Origin: an uncultured Campylobacter sp.
GTDB taxonomy: Bacteria; Campylobacterota; Campylobacteria; Campylobacterales; Campylobacteraceae
Reading direction: 5' to 3'
Length of the DNA: 6,409 bases
Assembly: GCA_938046705.1 (NCBI GenBank)
Contig: CALIWP010000295.1
Location: 1 to 6,409, forward strand
This document shows positions 1-5,654 of the stretch, one piece after another (the first letter of the stretch is position 1; each line of letters opens with the position of its first letter). The notes under the pieces are model-generated. The model was given only the letters and a program-made list of their open reading frames with translations. It searched no databases and was not told the origin of the DNA. Made by a program: the position numbers and the translations under genes.

Positions 1-26
1 TGTCGCAGGGCGAAATTTACGAAATC

Positions 27-62
27 ATTTAAAAGCGCTCGCGAGACAAGCCGCTTTTAAAT
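27..62 (-). terminator. Inverted repeat, probable transcription terminator of the ynb-like operon
   Basis: Bases 27-37 (atttaaaagcg) and 52-62 (cgcttttaaat) are perfect 11-base inverted arms around a 14-base loop. Read on the minus strand, the arm after the loop ends in a short T-rich run (CGCTTTTAAAT), which suits an intrinsic terminator and could also work in the other direction. The TAA stop of the methyltransferase fusion gene (59-57) lies inside one arm, so terminator and gene end overlap. The outer part of the stem is A/T only and the GC core is short, so strength is uncertain. Confidence 0.5.
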
Positions 63-2093
63 TTTAACAGCCAAACTCACGCTAAATATCCCATCCCCAT
101 CTATCCATTCGCGCACCTTTTTAAAGCCCGCATTTGCTACGAGCTGATCCATCTCGGCCTGGCTGCGGCGGCGCATGATCCACGCAGCGCCCTGCCTGTG
201 GCTAGATAGAGCGCGCGCGATCATCTCGAGCTGCGGGTGCCACGGCTGATTGGTGTAGATGAGGTAGCCGCCGCTTTTTACGCTGCTTGAAAAGCCTTGC
301 AGCGCGGTGCGCACGACCGAGTTATCAGGAAAAAGCTCAAACAGTCCAGACACGACGCCAAGCGTATATGCGTCCTGCAGACCCTCGTAGCTAGCGGCTT
401 CGAACGCATTTGCCTGCGTGAAGCTCGCGACGTCCTGCAACCCGCGCTCCTTTATCATTTCGCTGCCGGCTTTTACGTTTATGTCGCTGTAGTCGCGCAG
501 CGTTATGCGCTCAAATTTATGCCCCTGCGCGGCGTCTAGTATGTATCTGCCATGCCCAGAGGCGATGTCTAGCAGTCGTAGCGGCTCGCCGCGCTCCTGC
601 AGCTTTGCGACGGCTTGATCGATGGCTAGCTTGATATTTCGTTTGCGCTCTCTGATACCGCGCCAGCCGATGGCGTTTAGGTAAAATTTGTCGATAAATT
701 TAAAAAATTTATTCGCCCCTTGCGGCTCGTTTCGGTAGACGTAGTCAAGCGTACTGCCGCTATCGTAGCCGGTATTTTCGCCGATCTTTAGCCCGCCGAC
801 CCACGGCGAAACCGCCTGCATAAATATCCGCTGAAATTTAAACCGCAAATTTTTCGGGCTAAATCTCGGTAGCGGCGTAGCTAGCCTATCGGCCTCCTCG
901 CGGCTAAAGCCGTATTCGTCCGCATGCGTGCAGTCCACCTCGCTAAAAGGCGCTCTAAACCTCTCGCCGACGAACTCGCGCACGATCTCAAACGCCCTCT
1001 CCCGCTCGCTCTCGCCCAGCGTATCGTGGTAAAATCCCTCTAAAACCTCGCGCCTTTTTACGCGCGCGCCAAGAGCGTTGTAAAACTCGTGCTGCGGGGC
1101 GTGCTCCACGACCCAGTCATCGCCCGAGATCAGCAGCAGCGTAGGCGTCGTGATAGCTGCAGCGTCAGAAACCACGCGCTGCGCCGCTTCGTAAAGCCCC
1201 AGCAGTATGCGCACCGAGATCGCGCGAGTGATGAGCACATCGGCGTCGTAGCTGGCCTGGCGATCCTTGTCGTGAGTGAGATAGTGAGCCTTGACGTAGC
1301 TGTTTACGAAAAAATTTCCGCGGGCGCGGTAAATCGCCTTTAGACCCGCTCTAGCAAACGGTACGTAAAGCTTCACGCTAAACGCGGGACTTGCCAGCAC
1401 CGCGCAGCGAACGCGCGGAGCGTAGTCGTGCAGCCACGCCGAGACCAGCACCGCGCCCACGCTCTGGGCTATCACGGCTAGATTTTGCGTCTCAAAGCCA
1501 AATCTCTGCTCGATGTGCGCCACAAACTCGTCCACGTCAGCGATGAGGCGGCCGATACTTGGCGCGTCGCCCCGCTCGCCCTCGCTCCTGCCGTGTCCGC
1601 GCTGATCCCACGCAAAATAGCTCAAACTCTCGTCCGCTAGCCCCTCGGCTACGTGCGTTACCCTGCCCGAGTGCTCGTGTCCGCGGTGAAATATCGCTAC
1701 GGCTTTGGCGTTTGGCGCGGCTTTAAATTTGAGATTTTGTTCGGCATTTTCGCAAGGCGTCTCGCTCAAATTTGACGTAGCGCATTTGCCCGTTTCGTTT
1801 AAATTTGAGTCCGCGTTTTCGCCGCCGTTTGGTAGATTTCGCTCGCCGGGTTTACCTTCGCCGCTTAAATTTAGCTTCGTATTTTCATCCGCGCCGCCTG
1901 ATTGCTCGTCGGTCAAATTTGACGTTTCGTTTGCAGTTTGGACGCCCAAATTTGATCCGTCAAATTTGCCGTCTTCGCTCAAATTTACTTCATTTGCGCC
2001 CGGGTTTTCGCACGCTACGTCGCTAGCCAGGCGGTATCTGTAAAATATCCTCGCCCCGTCGCTCGTTATAAAATAGCTCTCTTTAAACTCCAT
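57..2093 (-). CDS. ynbC: YnbC-like fusion: alpha/beta hydrolase + SAM-dependent methyltransferase
   Basis: This 678-residue protein joins two enzymes. Residues 1-22 and about 128-380 form an alpha/beta hydrolase of the monoacylglycerol-lipase/S33 type. It shows an oxyanion region with EHSG (140-143), a WDQRGHGRSEG strand-turn (162-172), a nucleophile elbow AQSVG with Ser211, an acid in SGDD (Asp326 likely) and the catalytic His356 in GFYHD. A linker, about 380-500, leads to a class I methyltransferase with SAM motif LLDIASGHGR (507-516). No signal peptide or membrane span is evident, so it is probably cytoplasmic or peripheral. Residues about 24-125 are a low-complexity repeat insert; without it the length is close to the roughly 585 residues recalled for E. 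coli YnbC. The start is an ATG with AAAGG six bases upstream, 38 bases after the DUF1287 stop. Substrates are unknown; lysophospholipid or headgroup modification is inferred from the neighbours. Fold assignments are strong; orthology to YnbC is good but not certain. Confidence 0.9.
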   Translation of the reverse strand: MEFKESYFITSDGARIFYRYRLASDVACENPGANEVNLSEDGKFDGSNLGVQTANETSNLTDEQSGGADENTKLNLSGEGKPGERNLPNGGENADSNLNETGKCATSNLSETPCENAEQNLKFKAAPNAKAVAIFHRGHEHSGRVTHVAEGLADESLSYFAWDQRGHGRSEGERGDAPSIGRLIADVDEFVAHIEQRFGFETQNLAVIAQSVGAVLVSAWLHDYAPRVRCAVLASPAFSVKLYVPFARAGLKAIYRARGNFFVNSYVKAHYLTHDKDRQASYDADVLITRAISVRILLGLYEAAQRVVSDAAAITTPTLLLISGDDWVVEHAPQHEFYNALGARVKRREVLEGFYHDTLGESERERAFEIVREFVGERFRAPFSEVDCTHADEYGFSREEADRLATPLPRFSPKNLRFKFQRIFMQAVSPWVGGLKIGENTGYDSGSTLDYVYRNEPQGANKFFKFIDKFYLNAIGWRGIRERKRNIKLAIDQAVAKLQERGEPLRLLDIASGHGRYILDAAQGHKFERITLRDYSDINVKAGSEMIKERGLQDVASFTQANAFEAASYEGLQDAYTLGVVSGLFELFPDNSVVRTALQGFSSSVKSGGYLIYTNQPWHPQLEMIARALSSHRQGAAWIMRRRSQAEMDQLVANAGFKKVREWIDGDGIFSVSLAVKI
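1768..1986 (-). repeat. In-frame 33-bp degenerate tandem repeat (11-residue units) within ynbC
   Basis: The word AAATTT occurs at 1768, 1801, 1867, 1915, 1948 and 1981, with a one-mismatch copy (AGATTT) at 1834. The spacings are 33, 33, 33, 48, 33 and 33 bases. On the coding strand each copy encodes Asn-Leu, giving units such as NLSEDGKFDGS, NLGVQTANETS, NLSGEGKPGER, NLPNGGENADS and NLNETGKCATS. One unit is 16 residues, a 15-base expansion. The other unit positions are poorly conserved (Gly, Glu, Ser, Asn, Thr-rich), so this is an old, diverged minisatellite or a repeatedly duplicated spacer. It sits between the first beta strands of the hydrolase domain, where a surface loop can tolerate expansion. 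Extra AAATTT copies at 1725 and 1962 are off the period. Confidence 0.75.
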
Positions 2094-2131
2094 TTTTCGC
2101 CTTTCTTGCTTAAATTTATCGATTTTTCTAC

Positions 2132-2686
2132 TTATTTTATCCTAAAATGTCCCGTTATCTCGTAAGCATTTAGCACGTCCTCTTCCTGTGCGCCAAGCCC
2201 GATGTTGTGGATCACGAGCGGGGTTTTGCTAGCGGCAAATTTATCCGAAACTATACCGATGTGCGGCCTGCCGTTATCCAGCCGCCACGTCACGATATCG
2301 CCTGCTTTAAACTCGCCCTTCGCCTCGTAGCCCTTGCGTTTTAGATAGGTCGCGATATTTGGTACGCGGCGATGATCGATGTTTTTGTCGGTCTTTTTCG
2401 CGCCCCAGTTTTTTGGATAGGCGCTAAAATTTGCGCTCATGTCCTCGTGGATGAGCCGCTTCAGATCGATATCCTGTCCGCGCAGCGCCCTAACTACGAC
2501 GTCGGTGCAAACACCCCTTATCATATCCACGTCGCCCATCGGATAGGCTAGCCTAGAGTACGAAGGGTCGTAAAACAGCGTCCGTCCTACCTGCGCTCTA
2601 GCGTCTTGCACGAGCTTTTCGGCCGAAAATGCAAAGGCTAAATTTGCCGCGAGCGCTAAAAGTAAAATTTTGCTCCAAATTTTCAT
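2132..2686 (-). CDS. Secreted DUF1287 family protein (NlpC/P60-like fold)
   Basis: This is a 184-residue protein of the DUF1287 family (E. coli YijF is a member). Residues 1-19 look like a signal peptide: Lys near the start, a LLLALAANLAFA core, and cleavage near AFA-FSAEK. It is therefore expected in the periplasm. The mature part keeps the DUF1287 landmarks: a YPMGDV segment (48-53), Cys60 in RGVCTD, a KNWG segment (92-95), GDIV (129-132), His142 in GRPHIGIVSD, and IHNIG (159-163). Cys60/His142 with His160 or Asn161 fit a cysteine-peptidase or amidase-like site; this is family inference and no substrate is known. A TTG sits directly before the chosen ATG, but the Shine-Dalgarno spacing favours the ATG. 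The gene begins seven bases after the ynbB stop, so it is almost certainly cotranscribed. It has no counterpart that I recall in the E. coli ynbABCD operon, so its presence here is an addition. Confidence 0.88.
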   Translation of the reverse strand: MKIWSKILLLALAANLAFAFSAEKLVQDARAQVGRTLFYDPSYSRLAYPMGDVDMIRGVCTDVVVRALRGQDIDLKRLIHEDMSANFSAYPKNWGAKKTDKNIDHRRVPNIATYLKRKGYEAKGEFKAGDIVTWRLDNGRPHIGIVSDKFAASKTPLVIHNIGLGAQEEDVLNAYEITGHFRIK

Positions 2687-2691
2687 CAAAA

Positions 2692-2695
2692 CCTC
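2692..2695 (-). promoter_or_regulatory. Ribosome binding site that decides the DUF1287 start
   Basis: GAGG on the minus strand lies five bases (TTTTG) before the ATG at 2686 and only two before the in-frame TTG at 2689, so ATG is preferred. It overlaps the TGA stop of the cytidylyltransferase gene (2696-2694), an arrangement expected for translational coupling. Confidence 0.65.
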
Positions 2696-3623
2696 ACGCG
2701 TAAAAATATCTAACTATGTGAAAAAATATCGGCGCCGCAAAGCACAGCGAGTCCATACGGTCAAGCATCCCACCGTGCCCGCTGATCATGTAGCCCCAGT
2801 CCTTGACGCCCAGATCGCGCTTGATCGCAGACATAACAAGCCCTCCTAAAAAACCCATCATACAAACGGCAAGCCCGATGAAAAACGCCCCCACCGCGCC
2901 AAAAGGCGTGAGATGATGCAGGCACGCAGCCAGCGCGCTAGCGCTAAGAACACCTCCCGCAAAGCCGACCACCGTTTTAGACGGGCTGATGCTAGGAGCG
3001 ATCTTGCGCTTGCCAAAAAGCTTGCCCCAGACGTACTGCAGCACGTCGCTAGATTGCACGACCAGGATCAAAAAAAGCATCAGCTCCATGCCGCTGCCAT
3101 GCTTAAGATCCAGCAAAAGAAGCGCGGGGATATGCGAGATACAAAACACGCAGATCATCAGCGCCCACTGGATCTTCGTCGAGCGCTCTAAAAAATAGGC
3201 CGCATCGCCGCAAATAGCCGCCAAAATCGGCAAAAATAAAAATCCGTAAACCGGGATAAATATCATCGCCATCGCGTACCAATCGGCATAAATAAAAATA
3301 TACTGCGCGGGCAAAATCACGTAAAAGCACGCCACGAGCGCGATGTGATCGCCTCTGCGGATGTAAATGAGCGACAAAAACTCGCGCAATGCGGCAAAAG
3401 ATACGAGCAAAAACAAAAATATCACGGCGTTTTTGCCCATATACGTAAACGCAAAAATGACCAAAATCATCGCCCACCAGGCGTTTATGCGCGAGGTTAA
3501 ATTTGCAACGGTTTTGTTCTCGGCGCCGAATTTTGCCTTTAATATAAAAGCCACGACGCTAGAGACGACAAGCACCGCGATGAGTCCTAAAAATAGATTT
3601 AAGATATGATTTTGCGGGTTCAT
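2694..3623 (-). CDS. ynbB: CdsA-family phosphatidate cytidylyltransferase, YnbB-like
   Basis: This 309-residue polytopic inner-membrane protein is predicted to make CDP-diacylglycerol from phosphatidic acid and CTP. Several hydrophobic spans are visible, for example about 8-28, 50-72, 93-112, 117-140, 153-172, 180-192 and 240-264. The CdsA signature near the C terminus is complete: Ser265, Lys268-Arg269, Lys274-Asp275, the HGG triplet at 283-285, Asp288-Arg289 and Asp291. The upstream conserved stretch with SSD (191-193) and SPSKTVVG (213-220) is also present. The start is an ATG with AAAGG about seven bases upstream, one base after the stop of the doubtful upstream ORF. The context (YnbA-type transferase, YnbC-type fusion) makes it more likely an accessory YnbB-type enzyme than the housekeeping CdsA. 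From memory, E. coli YnbB is a second CDP-diacylglycerol synthase linked to the glycolipid MPIase. The family is certain; paralogue identity rests on context. Confidence 0.93.
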   Translation of the reverse strand: MNPQNHILNLFLGLIAVLVVSSVVAFILKAKFGAENKTVANLTSRINAWWAMILVIFAFTYMGKNAVIFLFLLVSFAALREFLSLIYIRRGDHIALVACFYVILPAQYIFIYADWYAMAMIFIPVYGFLFLPILAAICGDAAYFLERSTKIQWALMICVFCISHIPALLLLDLKHGSGMELMLFLILVVQSSDVLQYVWGKLFGKRKIAPSISPSKTVVGFAGGVLSASALAACLHHLTPFGAVGAFFIGLAVCMMGFLGGLVMSAIKRDLGVKDWGYMISGHGGMLDRMDSLCFAAPIFFHIVRYFYA

Positions 3624-3624
3624 T

Positions 3625-3981
3625 TTAGTGCCTTTTGGTTAAATTTGAAGCTAAATTTGACGTCTGTTTTGAAGCGCCCGAGCGAGTCAAATTTACGCGC
3701 GTTTGGTTTGCCCTTCGGATCGCTTGCTTGATTAAATTTGTTAGCGAAAAAAGCTCGCGTTTTGGACTTGCGATTAGGTCAAATTTGATTTGCGGCGAGG
3801 CGAGCGTTTTAGCCCGGGCTTTGTTTTTAAATTTGACGCTTTTAGCTGCCGCTTTAGAAGGCTCGCCGTCAAATTTGCCGTAAAAATCGGTCGCAAATCT
3901 CCCCGTCTTGCGTGGCGAATTTATAGGACTCAAATTTACCGCCCTCGCCAAAGCCGCCGCGCTATGCTTTCGTTCTATCAT
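3625..3981 (-). CDS. Doubtful basic 118-residue ORF filling the plsC-ynbB gap
   Basis: I do not recognise this protein. It would begin at an ATG overlapping the end of plsC by 20 bases and stop one base before the ynbB ATG, an arrangement that fits a coupled operon gene. The predicted product is very basic (rich in Lys, Arg, Ser, Asn and Ala), with no signal peptide, no membrane span and no familiar motif. Much of it is created by scattered AAATTT words, giving SNL, TNL, VNL and KFD tripeptides like those in the repeat insert of ynbC. There is no clear Shine-Dalgarno sequence before its ATG, and the opposite strand is also open for 82 codons here, which weakens the case. Alternatives are an expanded noncoding spacer, or a tail once in frame with plsC. 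Confidence 0.3.
   Translation of the reverse strand: MIERKHSAAALARAVNLSPINSPRKTGRFATDFYGKFDGEPSKAAAKSVKFKNKARAKTLASPQIKFDLIASPKRELFSLTNLIKQAIRRANQTRVNLTRSGASKQTSNLASNLTKRH
3641..3937. repeat. AAATTT-rich interspersed repeat segment between plsC and ynbB
   Basis: Eight copies of AAATTT (3641, 3653, 3689, 3734, 3781, 3829, 3871, 3932) occur in about 300 bases, several within the ten-base palindrome TCAAATTTGA or one change from it. Spacings are 12, 36, 45, 47, 48, 42 and 61 bases, most of them multiples of three but not a fixed period. The density matches that of the ynbC insert and is far above chance for a six-base word. Intervening sequences are not obviously alike, so this is a cluster of a short word rather than a clean tandem repeat. 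Confidence 0.6.
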
Positions 3982-4600
3982 TTTGCGTATCGCTCATCGC
4001 TAGCAGCGCGTCCCGCGCCTTTTGTAAAAACTCGCCCTTGCCCTCGCCGCCGTAGGTTATCTCCTTGCCCACTATCAGCTCGCAAAGCAGCGGAATAGGC
4101 ACAAAAAAGCCCTTAGGCAGGACGTTTCGCGCATTTTTGATCCATACGGGCACGAGCGGGACGTCAGGACACTGCTGCGCCAGGCGAAATATCCCGCTTT
4201 TAAACGGCTGTAGCGCGAGATCGTCGTCCATCTTGCGCGTGCCTTCCGGAAAGATGATGAGAGAGTGTGTCTGCAGCGCTTCGCTCATTTGCGCTAGCGA
4301 CTCTAGCGGATCTTTATGGCGACTGATTAGAACCATATTAAACACGTTTTTAGCAAGAAACCTGCGCACCGGCCCGCCCTCCCAGTACTCCGCCGCCGCG
4401 ACGGGGCGCACGCGCTTTCTCACGCGGTAAGGCAGCGAGACGAAAATCAGCAAAAAATCGCCGTGGCTAGCGTGGTTTGCGTAGTAAATTTTAGTGCCCT
4501 CGCCGATGTTTAAAAGCTCTTGCGTCGGCCGTACGCCCGTGATAAATATCGTGATGCGGCAAAGGATAAAATCAAGCGTGGCCGCTAAAAAATTTTTCAT
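3962..4600 (-). CDS. plsC: PlsC-family 1-acyl-glycerol-3-phosphate acyltransferase
   Basis: This 212-residue protein belongs to the PlsC/LPLAT family, which acylates lysophosphatidic acid to phosphatidic acid at the inner membrane. The acyltransferase motifs are clear: NHASHGD (42-48; catalytic His43 and Asp48, the HX4D box), FPEGTR (117-122, phosphate binding) and VPLVPVWI (147-154, motif IV). The N-terminal 22 residues are hydrophobic with few charges and could anchor the protein. The length suits a minimal PlsC. The start is an ATG preceded by AAGGAT at a normal distance. It lies between YnbA- and YnbB-type genes, so it probably supplies phosphatidic acid, or an acyl-modified lipid, to the same pathway. 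Whether it is the housekeeping PlsC or a dedicated paralogue with another acceptor cannot be told. Its last codons overlap the start of the doubtful basic ORF. Confidence 0.92.
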   Translation of the reverse strand: MKNFLAATLDFILCRITIFITGVRPTQELLNIGEGTKIYYANHASHGDFLLIFVSLPYRVRKRVRPVAAAEYWEGGPVRRFLAKNVFNMVLISRHKDPLESLAQMSEALQTHSLIIFPEGTRKMDDDLALQPFKSGIFRLAQQCPDVPLVPVWIKNARNVLPKGFFVPIPLLCELIVGKEITYGGEGKGEFLQKARDALLAMSDTQNDRTKA

Positions 4601-4800
4601 CTTGTATCCTTTTTACTCTTTTGTTTTTCAAATTCATTTTTTGTGACGCCCTCAATTTTACGATTGCGTGCAGCAAATGAGCTTCTTTGCCCACCTTACC
4701 GAAAACGAGCGCTTTAGATATAAATTTTAGGCGATTAAAGTCGATACGGTTTAAGTAATGCCTGTAATTTGCCGCTTTTACTACTTGCTTTTGATAAAAT

Positions 4801-4831
4801 GCTCGAAATTAATCGAGCGCGTTTTGCGCGC
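4801..4831 (-). terminator. Tandem short hairpins, possible attenuator or weak terminator after ynbA
   Basis: On the minus strand GCGCG-CAAAA-CGCGC (4831-4817) is followed at once by GCTCGA-TTAATT-TCGAGC (4818-4801), and then by ATTTTAT. The two stems of 5 and 6 bp share two bases and could form alternatives. The weak T-run after the second stem resembles an intrinsic terminator. It lies 234-251 bases beyond the ynbA stop and about 200 bases before plsC, so it could also act as a leader structure for plsC. Confidence 0.3.
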
Positions 4832-4974
4832 CGAGCGTCTTTTAAAACGTCTAAATTAAGCAGACAAATTCGTCGTGATATTTTATCCTCGCCTCAAAAA
4901 ATCTCATAAATTTAAACAAGCCCAAATTTATAACGATTGCGTGCCCGCGCCGAGGCGAGCTTAAAACTTTTGCA

Positions 4975-4980
4975 ATTATA
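4975..4980 (-). promoter_or_regulatory. Candidate sigma70 -10 box for the plsC-ynbB-DUF1287-ynbC unit
   Basis: The minus strand reads a perfect TATAAT, preceded by an AT-rich stretch with two AAATTT words (TCTAAATTTGATATAATTGC). Campylobacter vegetative promoters typically have a strong -10 and an AT-rich upstream tract in place of a clear -35, which fits; no TTGACA-like -35 is seen at 17 bases. It would give a long leader of about 370 bases before plsC, containing the tandem hairpins. Confidence 0.35.
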
Positions 4981-5051
4981 TCAAATTTAGACAAATTTAC
5001 CTTGCGTAGATTTTGGAGATGGCTATTAAATTTATCCTCGTCCGAAGCTCC

Positions 5052-5654
5052 TTATTCCCCGCCTTTTAGTCCCATCCTCACGCGGTTTACGCAGGTAATC
5101 GCTAGTAAAAACACCGCTACGTAAAGCACCCAGACGCTCCACTGGGGTAGCTGTCCCAGCAGCGCGTAAACGGTAGCTATAAGCCCGAATAAAAACGCTC
5201 GGTCGCTTTTACCCATAGGTCCGTCGTAGCGTCTGCCTCGTCCGTGAATCTGACCTAGCACGCCTAAAAATTCGCTCATAAAAGCTAGAAAAATAACAAG
5301 CGAGATAACGTCCCGTCCAAACGGAGCCACGAAAGCAAAGGGTAGATACAGCGCGGCGTCCGAGATGACGTCCGTGGCTTCGTTCAGGTAGCCGCCCAGC
5401 GGGCTTTTTTGATTAAACTCGCGAGCCAGCATGCCGTCAATGGCATTTAGCGCCATACGCAAAAACATCCAAGCGGGCAGCAGAAAAAATAGCGTTGAAA
5501 CTTCGGCGAATTTTATCATAAGTCCGCCCAGCAGAACGGAAATGACGCAGGCTGCGATCGTGACTTGATTTGCGCTGACGCCCGCGCCGTAAAGACGTCT
5601 TACTAACGGACGAAGTAAATTTTGAAATTTGGGCTTTAACTCGTAAATCGTCAT
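5052..5654 (-). CDS. ynbA: YnbA-like CDP-alcohol phosphatidyltransferase
   Basis: This 200-residue inner-membrane protein belongs to the CDP-alcohol phosphatidyltransferase family, which moves a phosphatidyl group from CDP-diacylglycerol to an alcohol with release of CMP. Hydrophobic spans are visible at about 31-48, 53-69, 100-111, 116-134, 153-168 and 172-189. The catalytic box reads N70-x2-D73-G74-x2-A77-R78-x8-G87-x3-N91-x3-D95, with a further Asp99. The first and third Asp of the usual box are therefore Asn. From memory, E. coli YnbA has the same ALNALDGMLARE and LNE...DVISD pattern and the same MT(I/L)Y..KP.FQ.LLRP N terminus, so this looks like a subfamily trait and not damage. The ATG start is supported by that N-terminal match and by GGAG five bases upstream. 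The acceptor alcohol is unknown. It is the first gene of the apparent lipid locus. Confidence 0.92.
   Translation of the reverse strand: MTIYELKPKFQNLLRPLVRRLYGAGVSANQVTIAACVISVLLGGLMIKFAEVSTLFFLLPAWMFLRMALNAIDGMLAREFNQKSPLGGYLNEATDVISDAALYLPFAFVAPFGRDVISLVIFLAFMSEFLGVLGQIHGRGRRYDGPMGKSDRAFLFGLIATVYALLGQLPQWSVWVLYVAVFLLAITCVNRVRMGLKGGE

Larger units (their letters stand above)
4601..5051. other. 451-base spacer between ynbA-like and plsC genes
   Basis: No confident gene is present. The minus strand holds a short ATG-led frame (4907-4851; 18 residues, MRFFEARIKY start). The same frame reopens after three stops for 78 stop-free codons (4808-4575), running into plsC and rich in Lys, Arg and His, with no ATG near its beginning. 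This may be a decayed gene or chance. The spacer also holds tandem hairpins (4801-4831), a perfect -10 box (4975-4980), several AAATTT words and a 12-base direct repeat (acgattgcgtgc at 4660-4671 and 4933-4944). The gap makes it likely that plsC onward has its own promoter. Confidence 0.5.

Noticed and set aside
1768..1986. CRISPR array, suggested by the regular 33-base spacing
   Set aside because: Only 6-10 bases are conserved per unit, there is no 25-40 base identical repeat, no cas gene is near, and the units stay in frame inside a coding sequence.
1705..2043. Plus-strand ORFs opposite the ynbC insert
   Set aside because: They are shadows created by the AAATTT repeat units, which leave the opposite strand open as well. 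The minus frame is continuous with real enzyme domains.
2687..2689. TTG as the start of the DUF1287 gene
   Set aside because: It would leave only two bases to the GAGG ribosome site; the next codon is ATG at a proper distance and gives a normal signal peptide.
3635..3883. Plus-strand ORF opposite the basic ORF between plsC and ynbB
   Set aside because: It runs against the operon, has no ribosome site, and owes its openness to the same AAATTT words.
4660..4944. 12-base direct repeat acgattgcgtgc (4660-4671 and 4933-4944) as attachment-site or transposon ends
   Set aside because: The repeat is short, there is no integrase or transposase between the copies, and no target-site pattern; probably chance or a remnant of local duplication.
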